DNA of 46,743 nt from Chloroflexota bacterium (lineage in GTDB: Bacteria > Chloroflexota > Anaerolineae > Promineifilales > Promineifilaceae). The stretch spans positions 1-46,743 of the forward strand of contig JAHDEN010000028.1 in the NCBI GenBank assembly GCA_020628815.1, read 5' to 3'. This document shows positions 8,565-15,672 of the stretch, piece after piece (position 1 is the first letter of the stretch; each line of letters opens with the position of its first letter). Made by a program: the position numbers and the translations under genes. The notes under the pieces were generated by a model. That model was not told the origin of the DNA. It did not search any database and saw only the letters and a program-made list of their open reading frames with translations.

Positions 8565-9398
8565 TCACTTTTTAAAGACAACATCGAGCTGATGGGCGAT
8601 GTAAAGCAATTGCCCATCAGCGACCTGCTTTCTACGGGCCTGCAGCCATTCGTTTAAAACATTCGAGTCTACATCAGGATTCGCTCCTAGCGACTGTTCA
8701 AAAAAGTTGAGAATGTGCATTAAGAAATAGGCTTCATCAGCCGGATATCGGCTGTCTCCATTCTCTTTAGGATAGACCACCCAATCAGAACTACCCGCAA
8801 CCAAAATATCGACCCCCATCTCCACTAGTTTATAGATCAATTGACGCCCGGAGTGGGGATTACGCATCGAGCCATGATAGGCGGCCAGAATCTGCTCATC
8901 GTTTGGGTGAGAGGGCTCAAATATCGTGTCTCCGTCAAAGTTAATGGTGAAATACCCGATTCCACCATCGGGCAACAATTCGAGCAAATTGGGCAAAAAT
9001 TGGTCCAGATCAACTAAATCTAAAAAAGCATGGGCCAAAATCGCATCGAAATACCGTTCTCCTTTGTGTTCGGCTACAAATTCCTCTGCCGTATTAACCT
9101 CTGCAAACAAATTTATAAACGGCCGGTTTTTTAGCCATTCGGCCGATTGTTTGGTGAGTTCCTCAACATTAGCCGGTTGGTCATCGACGGCCGTATACAT
9201 CAGCGTACTAATCTTGCCAGAGTCCAAAACTCGCTGCGTCATTGCACCGGACCCTGCCCCTAGCTCCAGCATCTCCAGCGGAAATTGCCTAGAACTGCCC
9301 GGTAAAGCTTCCCAAAAAGCTTGCCAAGCCTGCTGATTTAAAGCACGGTCATCAACTGATTTTTTAGATTCGAGATACCGAATAAAAGAGTAATTCAT
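8565..9398 (-). CDS. Class I SAM-dependent methyltransferase
   Basis: This 277-aa protein has a Rossmann-fold methyltransferase motif I, LEMLELGAGSGAMTQ (residues 41-55), an acidic second-strand residue in TAVDDQ, and a motif-IV-like FDAILAHAFLDLVDL. The N-terminus YLESKKSVDDRALNQQAW is distinctive. It lies last in the minus-strand operon and its ATG overlaps the stop of the glycosyltransferase (ATGA at 9395-9398), so the two are probably co-translated. The substrate is likely a small molecule made by the neighbouring genes, not DNA or rRNA, but this is not proven. No terminator is obvious; the gene ends one base from the converging small membrane protein gene. Confidence 0.8.
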   Translation of the reverse strand: MNYSFIRYLESKKSVDDRALNQQAWQAFWEALPGSSRQFPLEMLELGAGSGAMTQRVLDSGKISTLMYTAVDDQPANVEELTKQSAEWLKNRPFINLFAEVNTAEEFVAEHKGERYFDAILAHAFLDLVDLDQFLPNLLELLPDGGIGYFTINFDGDTIFEPSHPNDEQILAAYHGSMRNPHSGRQLIYKLVEMGVDILVAGSSDWVVYPKENGDSRYPADEAYFLMHILNFFEQSLGANPDVDSNVLNEWLQARRKQVADGQLLYIAHQLDVVFKK

Positions 9399-10477
9399 AG
9401 AGCGTTGCCTAATTTAAGCAGGAACTGTTCGATTTTCGAACAGCTTTCATCCCATGTTGGGAATTCCTGAAACGTTTGTCTTGCTTTCTGACCCATCTGC
9501 CCCAACCATTTGCGATCATTAATCAAAGAGCGCAACACCTTCGCCAACTCGTTGGCGTCTCCGGGCGGAATGACAAAGCCATTTTGACCATCGGTGATGA
9601 TTTCGCCCGCAGCCCCGGCCGTAGTAGCTATGGCTGGCAAACCGAACCCAAACGCCTCTAAATAGACGATGCCAAACCCTTCGTAAAACGACGGGACAAC
9701 AAAACAGTGGTTCATGCTAAACCGGATAGCCAACTGATCATCGTCGAGCGGGCCGTAAAACCGAACCGCGGTACGCAACCGGGGGATTGATTCAACCAGT
9801 GCACGGCATCGGCCGGCATATTCAGGATCAATGGTTGGATCCCCGACTACATCCAGCTCCCATTTGCCTGCTGGCAGCTGGCGCAGTGCGTTGAGCAAGA
9901 GTTCCAACCCTTTGCGCTCGATCAAATTCCCCACAAACAAAAGTTTGAGTTTGCCAGATTCAGAGTTTCGGTTGAAATCAATGTCGGGGACATCCGCAAA
10001 TCGATCTCCGGCCGGAAGTGCAACCACATGTGGTTTGAGCGTCTTCACAAGCTTTGACACAGAGGCCTTCGTCGTTTCGCTATTAAACACAAATCCATCC
10101 ACAGAAGACAAATAGGCTTTTTCAACCTGCCGGTAGCGCCAGCGCTCAAATCGGCCCCACGGCTCATCAACGCGCAAATGGTGCACAATCGACACCAGCG
10201 GCGTCTGAATCTCAGTTTTTAAGGTCTGGTTAAACCGAAAAAGGGATGGGTGATTCAACTCATCCTGCAAAATAAGGTCAAACCGGCCGGTCACAAGGCG
10301 GCGCAATAAATTTGCATCAAAATTGTCTTTCAGGCTCTCCATATACCCACGCCAAGGGAGAGAAACAACTTCAACCAAATGGCCGTTGCCTCGCAAATGA
10401 TCGACTAATTTTCGATCATACAAATATCCCCCCGAAACTGTATCGAGAGAACCATAAATAATCAGCGCGATTTTCAT
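9395..10477 (-). CDS. Glycosyltransferase family 4 (GT-B fold)
   Basis: This 360-aa cytoplasmic enzyme transfers a sugar from a nucleotide-sugar donor. The C-terminal half has the GT4 signs: KLLFVGNLIERKGLELLLNA as the start of the donor domain, the E-x7-E region YEGFGIVYLEAFGFGLP, and a nearby GEIITDGQNGFVIPPGD. The N-terminal acceptor domain starts MKIALIIYGSLDTVSGGYLYD. It lies 18 bases after the PTPS-like gene and overlaps the methyltransferase by 4 bases. Acceptor unknown; the neighbours suggest a pterin or another small molecule. Confidence 0.88.
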   Translation of the reverse strand: MKIALIIYGSLDTVSGGYLYDRKLVDHLRGNGHLVEVVSLPWRGYMESLKDNFDANLLRRLVTGRFDLILQDELNHPSLFRFNQTLKTEIQTPLVSIVHHLRVDEPWGRFERWRYRQVEKAYLSSVDGFVFNSETTKASVSKLVKTLKPHVVALPAGDRFADVPDIDFNRNSESGKLKLLFVGNLIERKGLELLLNALRQLPAGKWELDVVGDPTIDPEYAGRCRALVESIPRLRTAVRFYGPLDDDQLAIRFSMNHCFVVPSFYEGFGIVYLEAFGFGLPAIATTAGAAGEIITDGQNGFVIPPGDANELAKVLRSLINDRKWLGQMGQKARQTFQEFPTWDESCSKIEQFLLKLGNAL

Positions 10478-10495
10478 TATTCTAAACGTCCTCGT

Positions 10496-10879
10496 TTAGA
10501 CGTTAACCGCTTGCCGATAACTGGCCCAGCCGATTTCATTTTCCCAAATCTTAACGGTTATATGAGACAAATTAGGCGCTGTGATGTTAGACGCGAGAGT
10601 GTCACATACGATCCGTGCAAAATGTTCGATACTCGGATTAAGCCCCTCAAACTCAGGCAATTCGTTTAAGGTTTTGTCTTTGTAATACGCCACAATCTGA
10701 TCCAAGTTGTTCTCGATATCAACAATATCAACCAAATAGCCGTGTTTGTCTAACGTAGCCCCTTCTAGCTGAACTTCGACCACATAATGGTGCGAATGCC
10801 AAAAATTCTCTTCCCCCCAATCGCCACCAATCAAAAAATGCTGCCCTACAAAATCTCGTTTTACCGCAACTGTATACAT
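10496..10879 (-). CDS. 6-pyruvoyl-tetrahydropterin synthase / QueD family, PTPS-III-like (Glu instead of catalytic Cys)
   Basis: This is a 127-aa T-fold enzyme. The zinc ligands are visible as His14 (GQHFL), His28 and His30 (WHSHH). The C-terminal part carries NPSIEHFARIV and a VKIWENEIGWASYR motif with the substrate-binding Glu. The catalytic Cys that lies four residues before the first His of the HxH pair in PTPS and QueD is replaced by Glu24, with Glu23 beside it. A Glu replacing or accompanying that Cys marks PTPS-III, which makes 6-hydroxymethyl-dihydropterin from dihydroneopterin and stands in for FolB in several bacteria including Chloroflexi. So a folate role is likely, but the dehydrogenase, glycosyltransferase and methyltransferase around it suggest another pterin product. 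GGAGG lies seven bases before the ATG triplet, supporting this start. Confidence 0.85.
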   Translation of the reverse strand: MYTVAVKRDFVGQHFLIGGDWGEENFWHSHHYVVEVQLEGATLDKHGYLVDIVDIENNLDQIVAYYKDKTLNELPEFEGLNPSIEHFARIVCDTLASNITAPNLSHITVKIWENEIGWASYRQAVNV

Positions 10880-10891
10880 CCATCCTCCAAA

Positions 10892-11902
10892 TTAATATGT
10901 AAAAATGACTTGCAACGCCTCGTCCGGCCGCTCGTCAATCAATTTATAGATCGCTTTCGCCTCACCGGCATCACTTCGGTGTGTCACATACTTCTCCGAC
11001 GGCCGATCTCGTTTTATCATCTGCCAAGCCACATCTAAGCGACGCGCTTTGGTCCAACGGCCGGTCAGGCTTGGGTGCAAACGGCTGACCTGGCTCGCAA
11101 CCAGCTGAATGTTGCTGCGATGAAAGTGGCCGCCAAAATCAACCGAAGCCTGTTTCGTCCCATACCATGAGCCGATAACAATCCGGCCGTTGTACCCGGC
11201 CAGCTTAACGGCCAAATCAAGCGCTTTAGGATTGCCCGAAAGCTCCAGCACCGCATCAGCGCCCAACTTGCCCAAGGCTGTGCCTAAGGCCGGGTCAGAT
11301 GGGTCATACACGGCCGAAGCACCGTTTTTCAACGCCAAATTTCGGCGGGATGGGATCCCATCCACCCCAATGCAATTGGCTAGCGGCATGTTTGACAGCA
11401 GTTTTAAAGTCAGCTGCCCCACAATCCCCAGCCCCAACACAACAATGGTTTCCCCAATCATCGGCCGACTGTCCATCACCAGAGAGACGGCCGTTTCCAT
11501 ATTCGGTAAAAAAGCGGCATCTTCGGCCGAAATTCCTGCGGGAACAGGGATCAAAGTCCCGGAGCTGATGCAAAAATGACTTTCATGGGGATGGAACGCA
11601 AAGACCAACTGATTGAGCCATTTGGGATCAACATCCTGCCCAAGTTCTACAACATGGCCCACCGCCGCATATCCATAGCGCACCGGAAAAGATTCTGTTT
11701 GGTCAGCAAGCTCATCTATTGTGGCATCTAAAGGGATAGATGTTGGCAATTCCCCCCTGTAAACCAAAAGCTCAGTCCCAGCGCTAACGGCCGAGCAAAC
11801 GCTTTTGACTAAAACCTGGTTGTGACTCGGTATTGGAATTGGCTCCGCTTTCGTTTCAGCCGATCTGGGACACCTAAACTGAACAAACCTTTTTTCTTCC
11901 AC
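10892..11902 (-). CDS. Medium-chain dehydrogenase/reductase (zinc-type alcohol dehydrogenase-like)
   Basis: This is an NAD(P)-dependent oxidoreductase of the MDR superfamily. Residues near the start resemble the family opening (SAVSAGTELLVYRGELP). The Rossmann segment is GETIVVLGLGIVGQLTLKLL. The GHE zinc motif of classical alcohol dehydrogenases is not obvious. The open frame extends to a GTG at 11986, which overlaps the upstream gene, but its first 28 residues do not look like the family. I therefore prefer the GTG at 11902, giving 336 aa; neither start has a well-spaced RBS. It lies 12 bases before the PTPS-like gene, so the two probably act on the same pathway. Substrate unknown. Confidence 0.8.
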   Translation of the reverse strand: MEEKRFVQFRCPRSAETKAEPIPIPSHNQVLVKSVCSAVSAGTELLVYRGELPTSIPLDATIDELADQTESFPVRYGYAAVGHVVELGQDVDPKWLNQLVFAFHPHESHFCISSGTLIPVPAGISAEDAAFLPNMETAVSLVMDSRPMIGETIVVLGLGIVGQLTLKLLSNMPLANCIGVDGIPSRRNLALKNGASAVYDPSDPALGTALGKLGADAVLELSGNPKALDLAVKLAGYNGRIVIGSWYGTKQASVDFGGHFHRSNIQLVASQVSRLHPSLTGRWTKARRLDVAWQMIKRDRPSEKYVTHRSDAGEAKAIYKLIDERPDEALQVIFTY

Positions 11903-11960
11903 AACCCCTTCACTTGGCTGGCTCGTATTCCAATTTAATAGGACACTGATCCGCCAGCGA

Positions 11961-12458
11961 TTACCAGCCTCTACTGCCAGGACCACCCTTTATCGGCCCA
12001 ACGATGTCTTTTGTCACCCATCCACCGTAAAAGCCACCTTCTTGGGGAGATGCGATTTCACCCGCCACACGGCATTCGTCCATCATAGCTGGGTAAAACG
12101 CAATATGGTCTTTCATTTTCACAAATTCAGGGGTGGGGGATGGATAATACCAAGCACAATTGGCAGCTTGTTTTCCGTTTACGTCCACCGTGTAGTAGTT
12201 TGCAGCCCCTTTCCATTCGCACATCGACCGGCCGGTTCCTCGAATAAAATATTGCAGCTCAACATCTTCTGGGGGGATGTAGTAGCTGGGTGGATGGCTT
12301 GTTTCCAGAACGCGAAAGGTGCGGACTGAATCAGCAATCATCACACCGTTAAAGATAACTTGAATTCGTTTTGAGGTTGGTTCAGCAATTGCAGGCCGTG
12401 GATACGCCCATACAGATTCCTGTCCGGGGCCCGGTTTTATCGGTTTGGGTCTAATCAT
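11961..12458 (-). CDS. DUF427 domain protein
   Basis: This 165-aa protein matches the DUF427 pattern: an early W-A-Y-P-R-P, a middle VLETSHPPSYYIPPEDV, then CEWKGAANYYTV and a C-terminal GGFYGGWVTKDIVGP. The family has a small beta-rich fold of unknown biochemical function. Its ATG is two bases after the stop of the upstream Mrr/CBM9 fusion gene, so they are almost certainly co-transcribed. Nothing in the sequence gives a reaction. Confidence 0.85.
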   Translation of the reverse strand: MIRPKPIKPGPGQESVWAYPRPAIAEPTSKRIQVIFNGVMIADSVRTFRVLETSHPPSYYIPPEDVELQYFIRGTGRSMCEWKGAANYYTVDVNGKQAANCAWYYPSPTPEFVKMKDHIAFYPAMMDECRVAGEIASPQEGGFYGGWVTKDIVGPIKGGPGSRGW

Positions 12459-12460
12459 GG

Positions 12461-13861
12461 CTATCTAAGTGTTAGCGAACCCCAAGTGGTCGGGTTAGCA
12501 TAGCTGCGGGACGGGACATTTGATTTCATCATTTCTTGCAGAGGGCCACTGGTATCGTTGTCGTTCACATTTAAATTGGCGCCAATAACGGTCCCAGCTG
12601 TAGGGGTCACATTAATGCTGGACCATGGGATTCGTGCTTCGATGAAGTAGCCAAAGGGTGCTTGCTCGGCCGCAACAATAATTTGATGTCCCGGAGCATC
12701 TAAATATCGGCCGCTATTATCACCTGCAAACCGCCACGCTTCTGGGGCGATATCAGCAAAATTACCCGGTGAAATTTCTAGTTGAAATTCATCGGCCGAA
12801 ACACCGTTCCCAAAATCGCCGTCTCGGTCAGTATCAAACTGAATTTCAAGGCTATCCCCTCTAAAAATGTCTGGTCCAGTTGAAAATTGCGAGTGGGTGT
12901 CATCAATAATCAAAGCGGCAATAAACAGCGCTTGTTCATCCCATGCCAAATACCAATTCGCCTCTAAATCATCGCTCCCGTCCCACTGGCTAGATGTATA
13001 CACCGTCGTGTTGCCCGTTGTCAGCGGATCTTCCCACTCGTCCAATGAGCCATCGATGGCGATTTCGGCCGTGCGGCGCGGGACATTTACATTGATAGCG
13101 GCCGGTATCGACGTTTCCGGTTCGTCCGTTGCGGTTGGTCTCAAGGTGGTGGTTGGAGCCAGCTCAGCCGTTTCTTCCGGAGTCTCTTCAGGGGTTTCAG
13201 TCGGTTCCTCAGTTTCTTCTTCAGTCGGGTTAGGGGTGACTTGAGCAATCGGCTGATCAACACCGCTTTGACCACTAGGGGTAACTGTTGGCAGGCTGGG
13301 CACGCTTAAAACCGGCGTTGGTTCCGGCCGGTTTGTGCGCCGGTTAAAGAAAAACCATCCGCCCGCCATAAGAGCCAGAGCCGCAACGACAAGGATGCCA
13401 ACAACAGCAACAGTAGCCGTGGTCCACACAATACTGGCCCCGCTGCGTTCCGCCTCTAGCCTGCGCCATTTGCTGGCCCAAGCAACCATATCACTTCCAT
13501 CGAGCAGTTCGATCGGTTTACCCGCAGCCCAGCCCTCAGCTTGGCGCGAGATCCGGCCGGTAGTGCACAAATGCGCTTCTGTGGCAGCAACATGAAACAT
13601 CGCTCCATACAGGTCACGCACAACCGGTTGTCCCACATTGCCCGAGTACCGCTTGCACTGCACGACAACCTTTTTGTTCCCCTTGGTCAAAAGGAGATCA
13701 ACCCCTTCATCCCCAGACGTTTTTGTTTCAGCAACCTTATATCCCTCTTTGGTATACAACCAAGCACAATAGCGCTCAAAGTCGATAGGATCTAGCGCCT
13801 GCATTTGGTCAAGGGATTTGATTCGTTGGTATCGTTGTGTTTGCTGGTTTGAAAATCGCAT
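12461..13861 (-). CDS. Mrr-like endonuclease fold + membrane helix + CBM9-like outer domain fusion
   Basis: This is a 466-aa three-part protein. Residues about 22-135 resemble the restriction-endonuclease-like Mrr_cat domain, with the catalytic set D55 in DEGVDLLL and Q68-x-K70 in VVVQCKRY. Residues about 146-174 form one membrane helix. A Pro/Thr/Glu-rich linker runs to about 250. Residues about 253-466 look like a carbohydrate-binding family 9 (DOMON-like) domain: AIDGSLDEW, then WDEQALFIAALIIDDTH, DSLEIQFDTDRDG and a closing NPTTWGSLTLR. The nuclease fold would be inside the cell and the CBM9-like part outside. No modification methyltransferase is nearby, so this is not a standard restriction system. 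It is 2 bases from DUF427 and 29 bases after lysS. Confidence 0.75.
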   Translation of the reverse strand: MRFSNQQTQRYQRIKSLDQMQALDPIDFERYCAWLYTKEGYKVAETKTSGDEGVDLLLTKGNKKVVVQCKRYSGNVGQPVVRDLYGAMFHVAATEAHLCTTGRISRQAEGWAAGKPIELLDGSDMVAWASKWRRLEAERSGASIVWTTATVAVVGILVVAALALMAGGWFFFNRRTNRPEPTPVLSVPSLPTVTPSGQSGVDQPIAQVTPNPTEEETEEPTETPEETPEETAELAPTTTLRPTATDEPETSIPAAINVNVPRRTAEIAIDGSLDEWEDPLTTGNTTVYTSSQWDGSDDLEANWYLAWDEQALFIAALIIDDTHSQFSTGPDIFRGDSLEIQFDTDRDGDFGNGVSADEFQLEISPGNFADIAPEAWRFAGDNSGRYLDAPGHQIIVAAEQAPFGYFIEARIPWSSINVTPTAGTVIGANLNVNDNDTSGPLQEMMKSNVPSRSYANPTTWGSLTLR

Positions 13862-13890
13862 GGGAACTGGTTGAAAGTTAAAAAGCTACT

Positions 13891-15408
13891 CTATTTATCG
13901 CGCAAATGTGGGAAAAGGAGCACTTCGCGAATGGTTGTTTTATTGGTCAACAACATCGTCAATCGATCAATCCCCATCCCAAAACCACCGTTGGGCGGCA
14001 TGCCATAACGCATCGCTTTCAAGTAGTCGTAGTCGATAGGATTGCTCTCGTCATCGTCCGATTTGTACATTTCCTGCATTTCCATAAATCGATCCTCTTG
14101 GTCAAGTGGATCATTTAACTCTGTAAACGCATTGCACAATTCCATTCCGGCAATGAACCCTTCAAAGCGCTCTACGTGCGCTGGGTCATTTGGTATCATT
14201 TTTGCAAATGGAGAAATCTCGCGAGGATAATCAATAATAAAAGTTGGCTGAATCAGCTTGGGTTCAACAAACTCACCAAACAGTTCATCAATCAACTTGC
14301 CCCAGGCATCACCATCTGCATCTTTTTTACCCATCGCTTGGGCCAATTCGTCGGCCGTGCGGTGCTCCATGTAATCGATACCGGAATATTGTTTAATCGC
14401 CTCCCGCATCGTCACTCTTGGCCAAGGGGGGCTTAAATCTACTTCTTTGCCATCAAATTCGATCTGCAATGTTCCATTTACCGCTTCACAAGCGGCAGCC
14501 ACCATCCCTTCGGTAGCTTCCATCACATCTTTGTAATCCCAATAAGCAGCATAAAATTCAACCTGAGTAAATTCAGGGTTGTGTTTGAAACTAACCCCCT
14601 CATTCCGAAAATCGCGGCCGATTTCATAAACCCGCTCAATACCGCCAGCAATTAGCTTTTTCAGGTAAAGCTCAAACGAAATGCGTAAGTACAAATCTTG
14701 TTTTAGCTGATTGTGATGTGTCACAAACGGCTTTGCGGCCGCGCCACCATAAATCGGTTGCAGGATGGGGGTTTCAACTTCTAAAAAGTCTAAATCGTCC
14801 AAATAATTGCGAATCGCTTTGACCACTTTAGCCCGCGCCCAAAATATATCCCGTACGTCTCGGTTTACGGCCAAGTCAGCGTATCTTTGACGATACCGCT
14901 CTTCGACATCAGCAAACGCGCTGTGACGAACAACTTCACCGTCTACCTCTGACTCTTTAGAAACCGGCAGTGGGCTAAGCGCTTTGCTGAGAACCTTCCA
15001 GGCAGAAACATTGATACTGACTTCACCCATTTTGGTACGAAAAATCTCTCCCGTAGCCTGAACAAAATCACCAAGGTCGATAAGTTTTTTGAAAACCTGG
15101 TGTGATTCTTCACCAATTGAGTTTTGGCGAATAAACAGCTGCAAGCGACCATGTCCATCCTCGATGTGAGAAAAGATCAGTTTACCCTTATCCCGAATAC
15201 TAACGACCCGGCCGGTTATGGTTGCTTCAATCGAAGGCTTCTCATCCCCTGTTACGGCCGCTTCAGCCTTTTCAAACTCGGCAATTGCGGCCGCTGTCGT
15301 ATGCGTCCGCTCAATTCGTAAAGGATATGGGTTAATGCCTGCTTCTTTCAGGGCTTCTAGTTTCTCTACACGTTTTTGTTCTAACGCGTTTGGTTGCCAA
15401 CGAGCCAT
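13891..15408 (-). CDS. lysS: Lysyl-tRNA synthetase, class II
   Basis: This enzyme charges tRNA-Lys with lysine in the cytoplasm. The N-terminal OB-fold anticodon-binding domain includes GRVVSIRDKGKLIFSHIEDG. The class II core shows motif 2, RDFRNEGVSFKHNPEFT, followed by QVEFY, and motif 3, GFGMGIDRLTMLL. The Lys-specific ELNDPLDQEDRF segment lies between them. The 505-aa length is normal. It is the first gene of a minus-strand run that continues into the Mrr/CBM9 fusion after 29 bases. Confidence 0.96.
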   Translation of the reverse strand: MARWQPNALEQKRVEKLEALKEAGINPYPLRIERTHTTAAAIAEFEKAEAAVTGDEKPSIEATITGRVVSIRDKGKLIFSHIEDGHGRLQLFIRQNSIGEESHQVFKKLIDLGDFVQATGEIFRTKMGEVSINVSAWKVLSKALSPLPVSKESEVDGEVVRHSAFADVEERYRQRYADLAVNRDVRDIFWARAKVVKAIRNYLDDLDFLEVETPILQPIYGGAAAKPFVTHHNQLKQDLYLRISFELYLKKLIAGGIERVYEIGRDFRNEGVSFKHNPEFTQVEFYAAYWDYKDVMEATEGMVAAACEAVNGTLQIEFDGKEVDLSPPWPRVTMREAIKQYSGIDYMEHRTADELAQAMGKKDADGDAWGKLIDELFGEFVEPKLIQPTFIIDYPREISPFAKMIPNDPAHVERFEGFIAGMELCNAFTELNDPLDQEDRFMEMQEMYKSDDDESNPIDYDYLKAMRYGMPPNGGFGMGIDRLTMLLTNKTTIREVLLFPHLRDK

Positions 15409-15672
15409 TCAAAACTCCAACTATTACACACACGAAAAACCGAGACCAAGCTTGGTAATCAAAAAATTCGCGGTCCCGGCAAAAGTGCTAAATTTTTATT
15501 GTTCAAAGGTTGTAATTTTAAGCTATTTCACCAAATTTCGCACCGACGAGCGAAAATCATTTTGCTACGTTTAGATAACGAAGCAAATACGGCCGAAATA
15601 GGAGCCTCTATCGAAGTGCAGGTTCCCATCTGCCTAAAGATAAAATTGCAAAAAGTGATTCAACCCCAGACC
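15409..15672 (-). other. Intergenic region upstream of lysS
   Basis: These 264 bases between the kinase stop and the lysS start hold no convincing gene, tRNA or T-box core. The AT-rich part (about 15480-15560) probably carries the lysS promoter, but I cannot point to a good -35/-10 pair. Confidence 0.4.

Noticed and set aside
11313..11900. Plus-strand open frames opposite the dehydrogenase gene
   Set aside because: They are antisense shadows of a gene with clear family motifs, and their translations show no recognisable domain.
8565..13861. Restriction-modification system (Mrr-like protein plus methyltransferase)
   Set aside because: The methyltransferase lacks DNA-methylase catalytic motifs such as DPPY or PC and looks like a small-molecule enzyme. 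No specificity subunit is present, and the Mrr-like part is membrane-anchored.
15409..15672. T-box or other riboswitch upstream of lysS
   Set aside because: No GGGTGGTACCGCG-like core or terminator was found on the minus strand.
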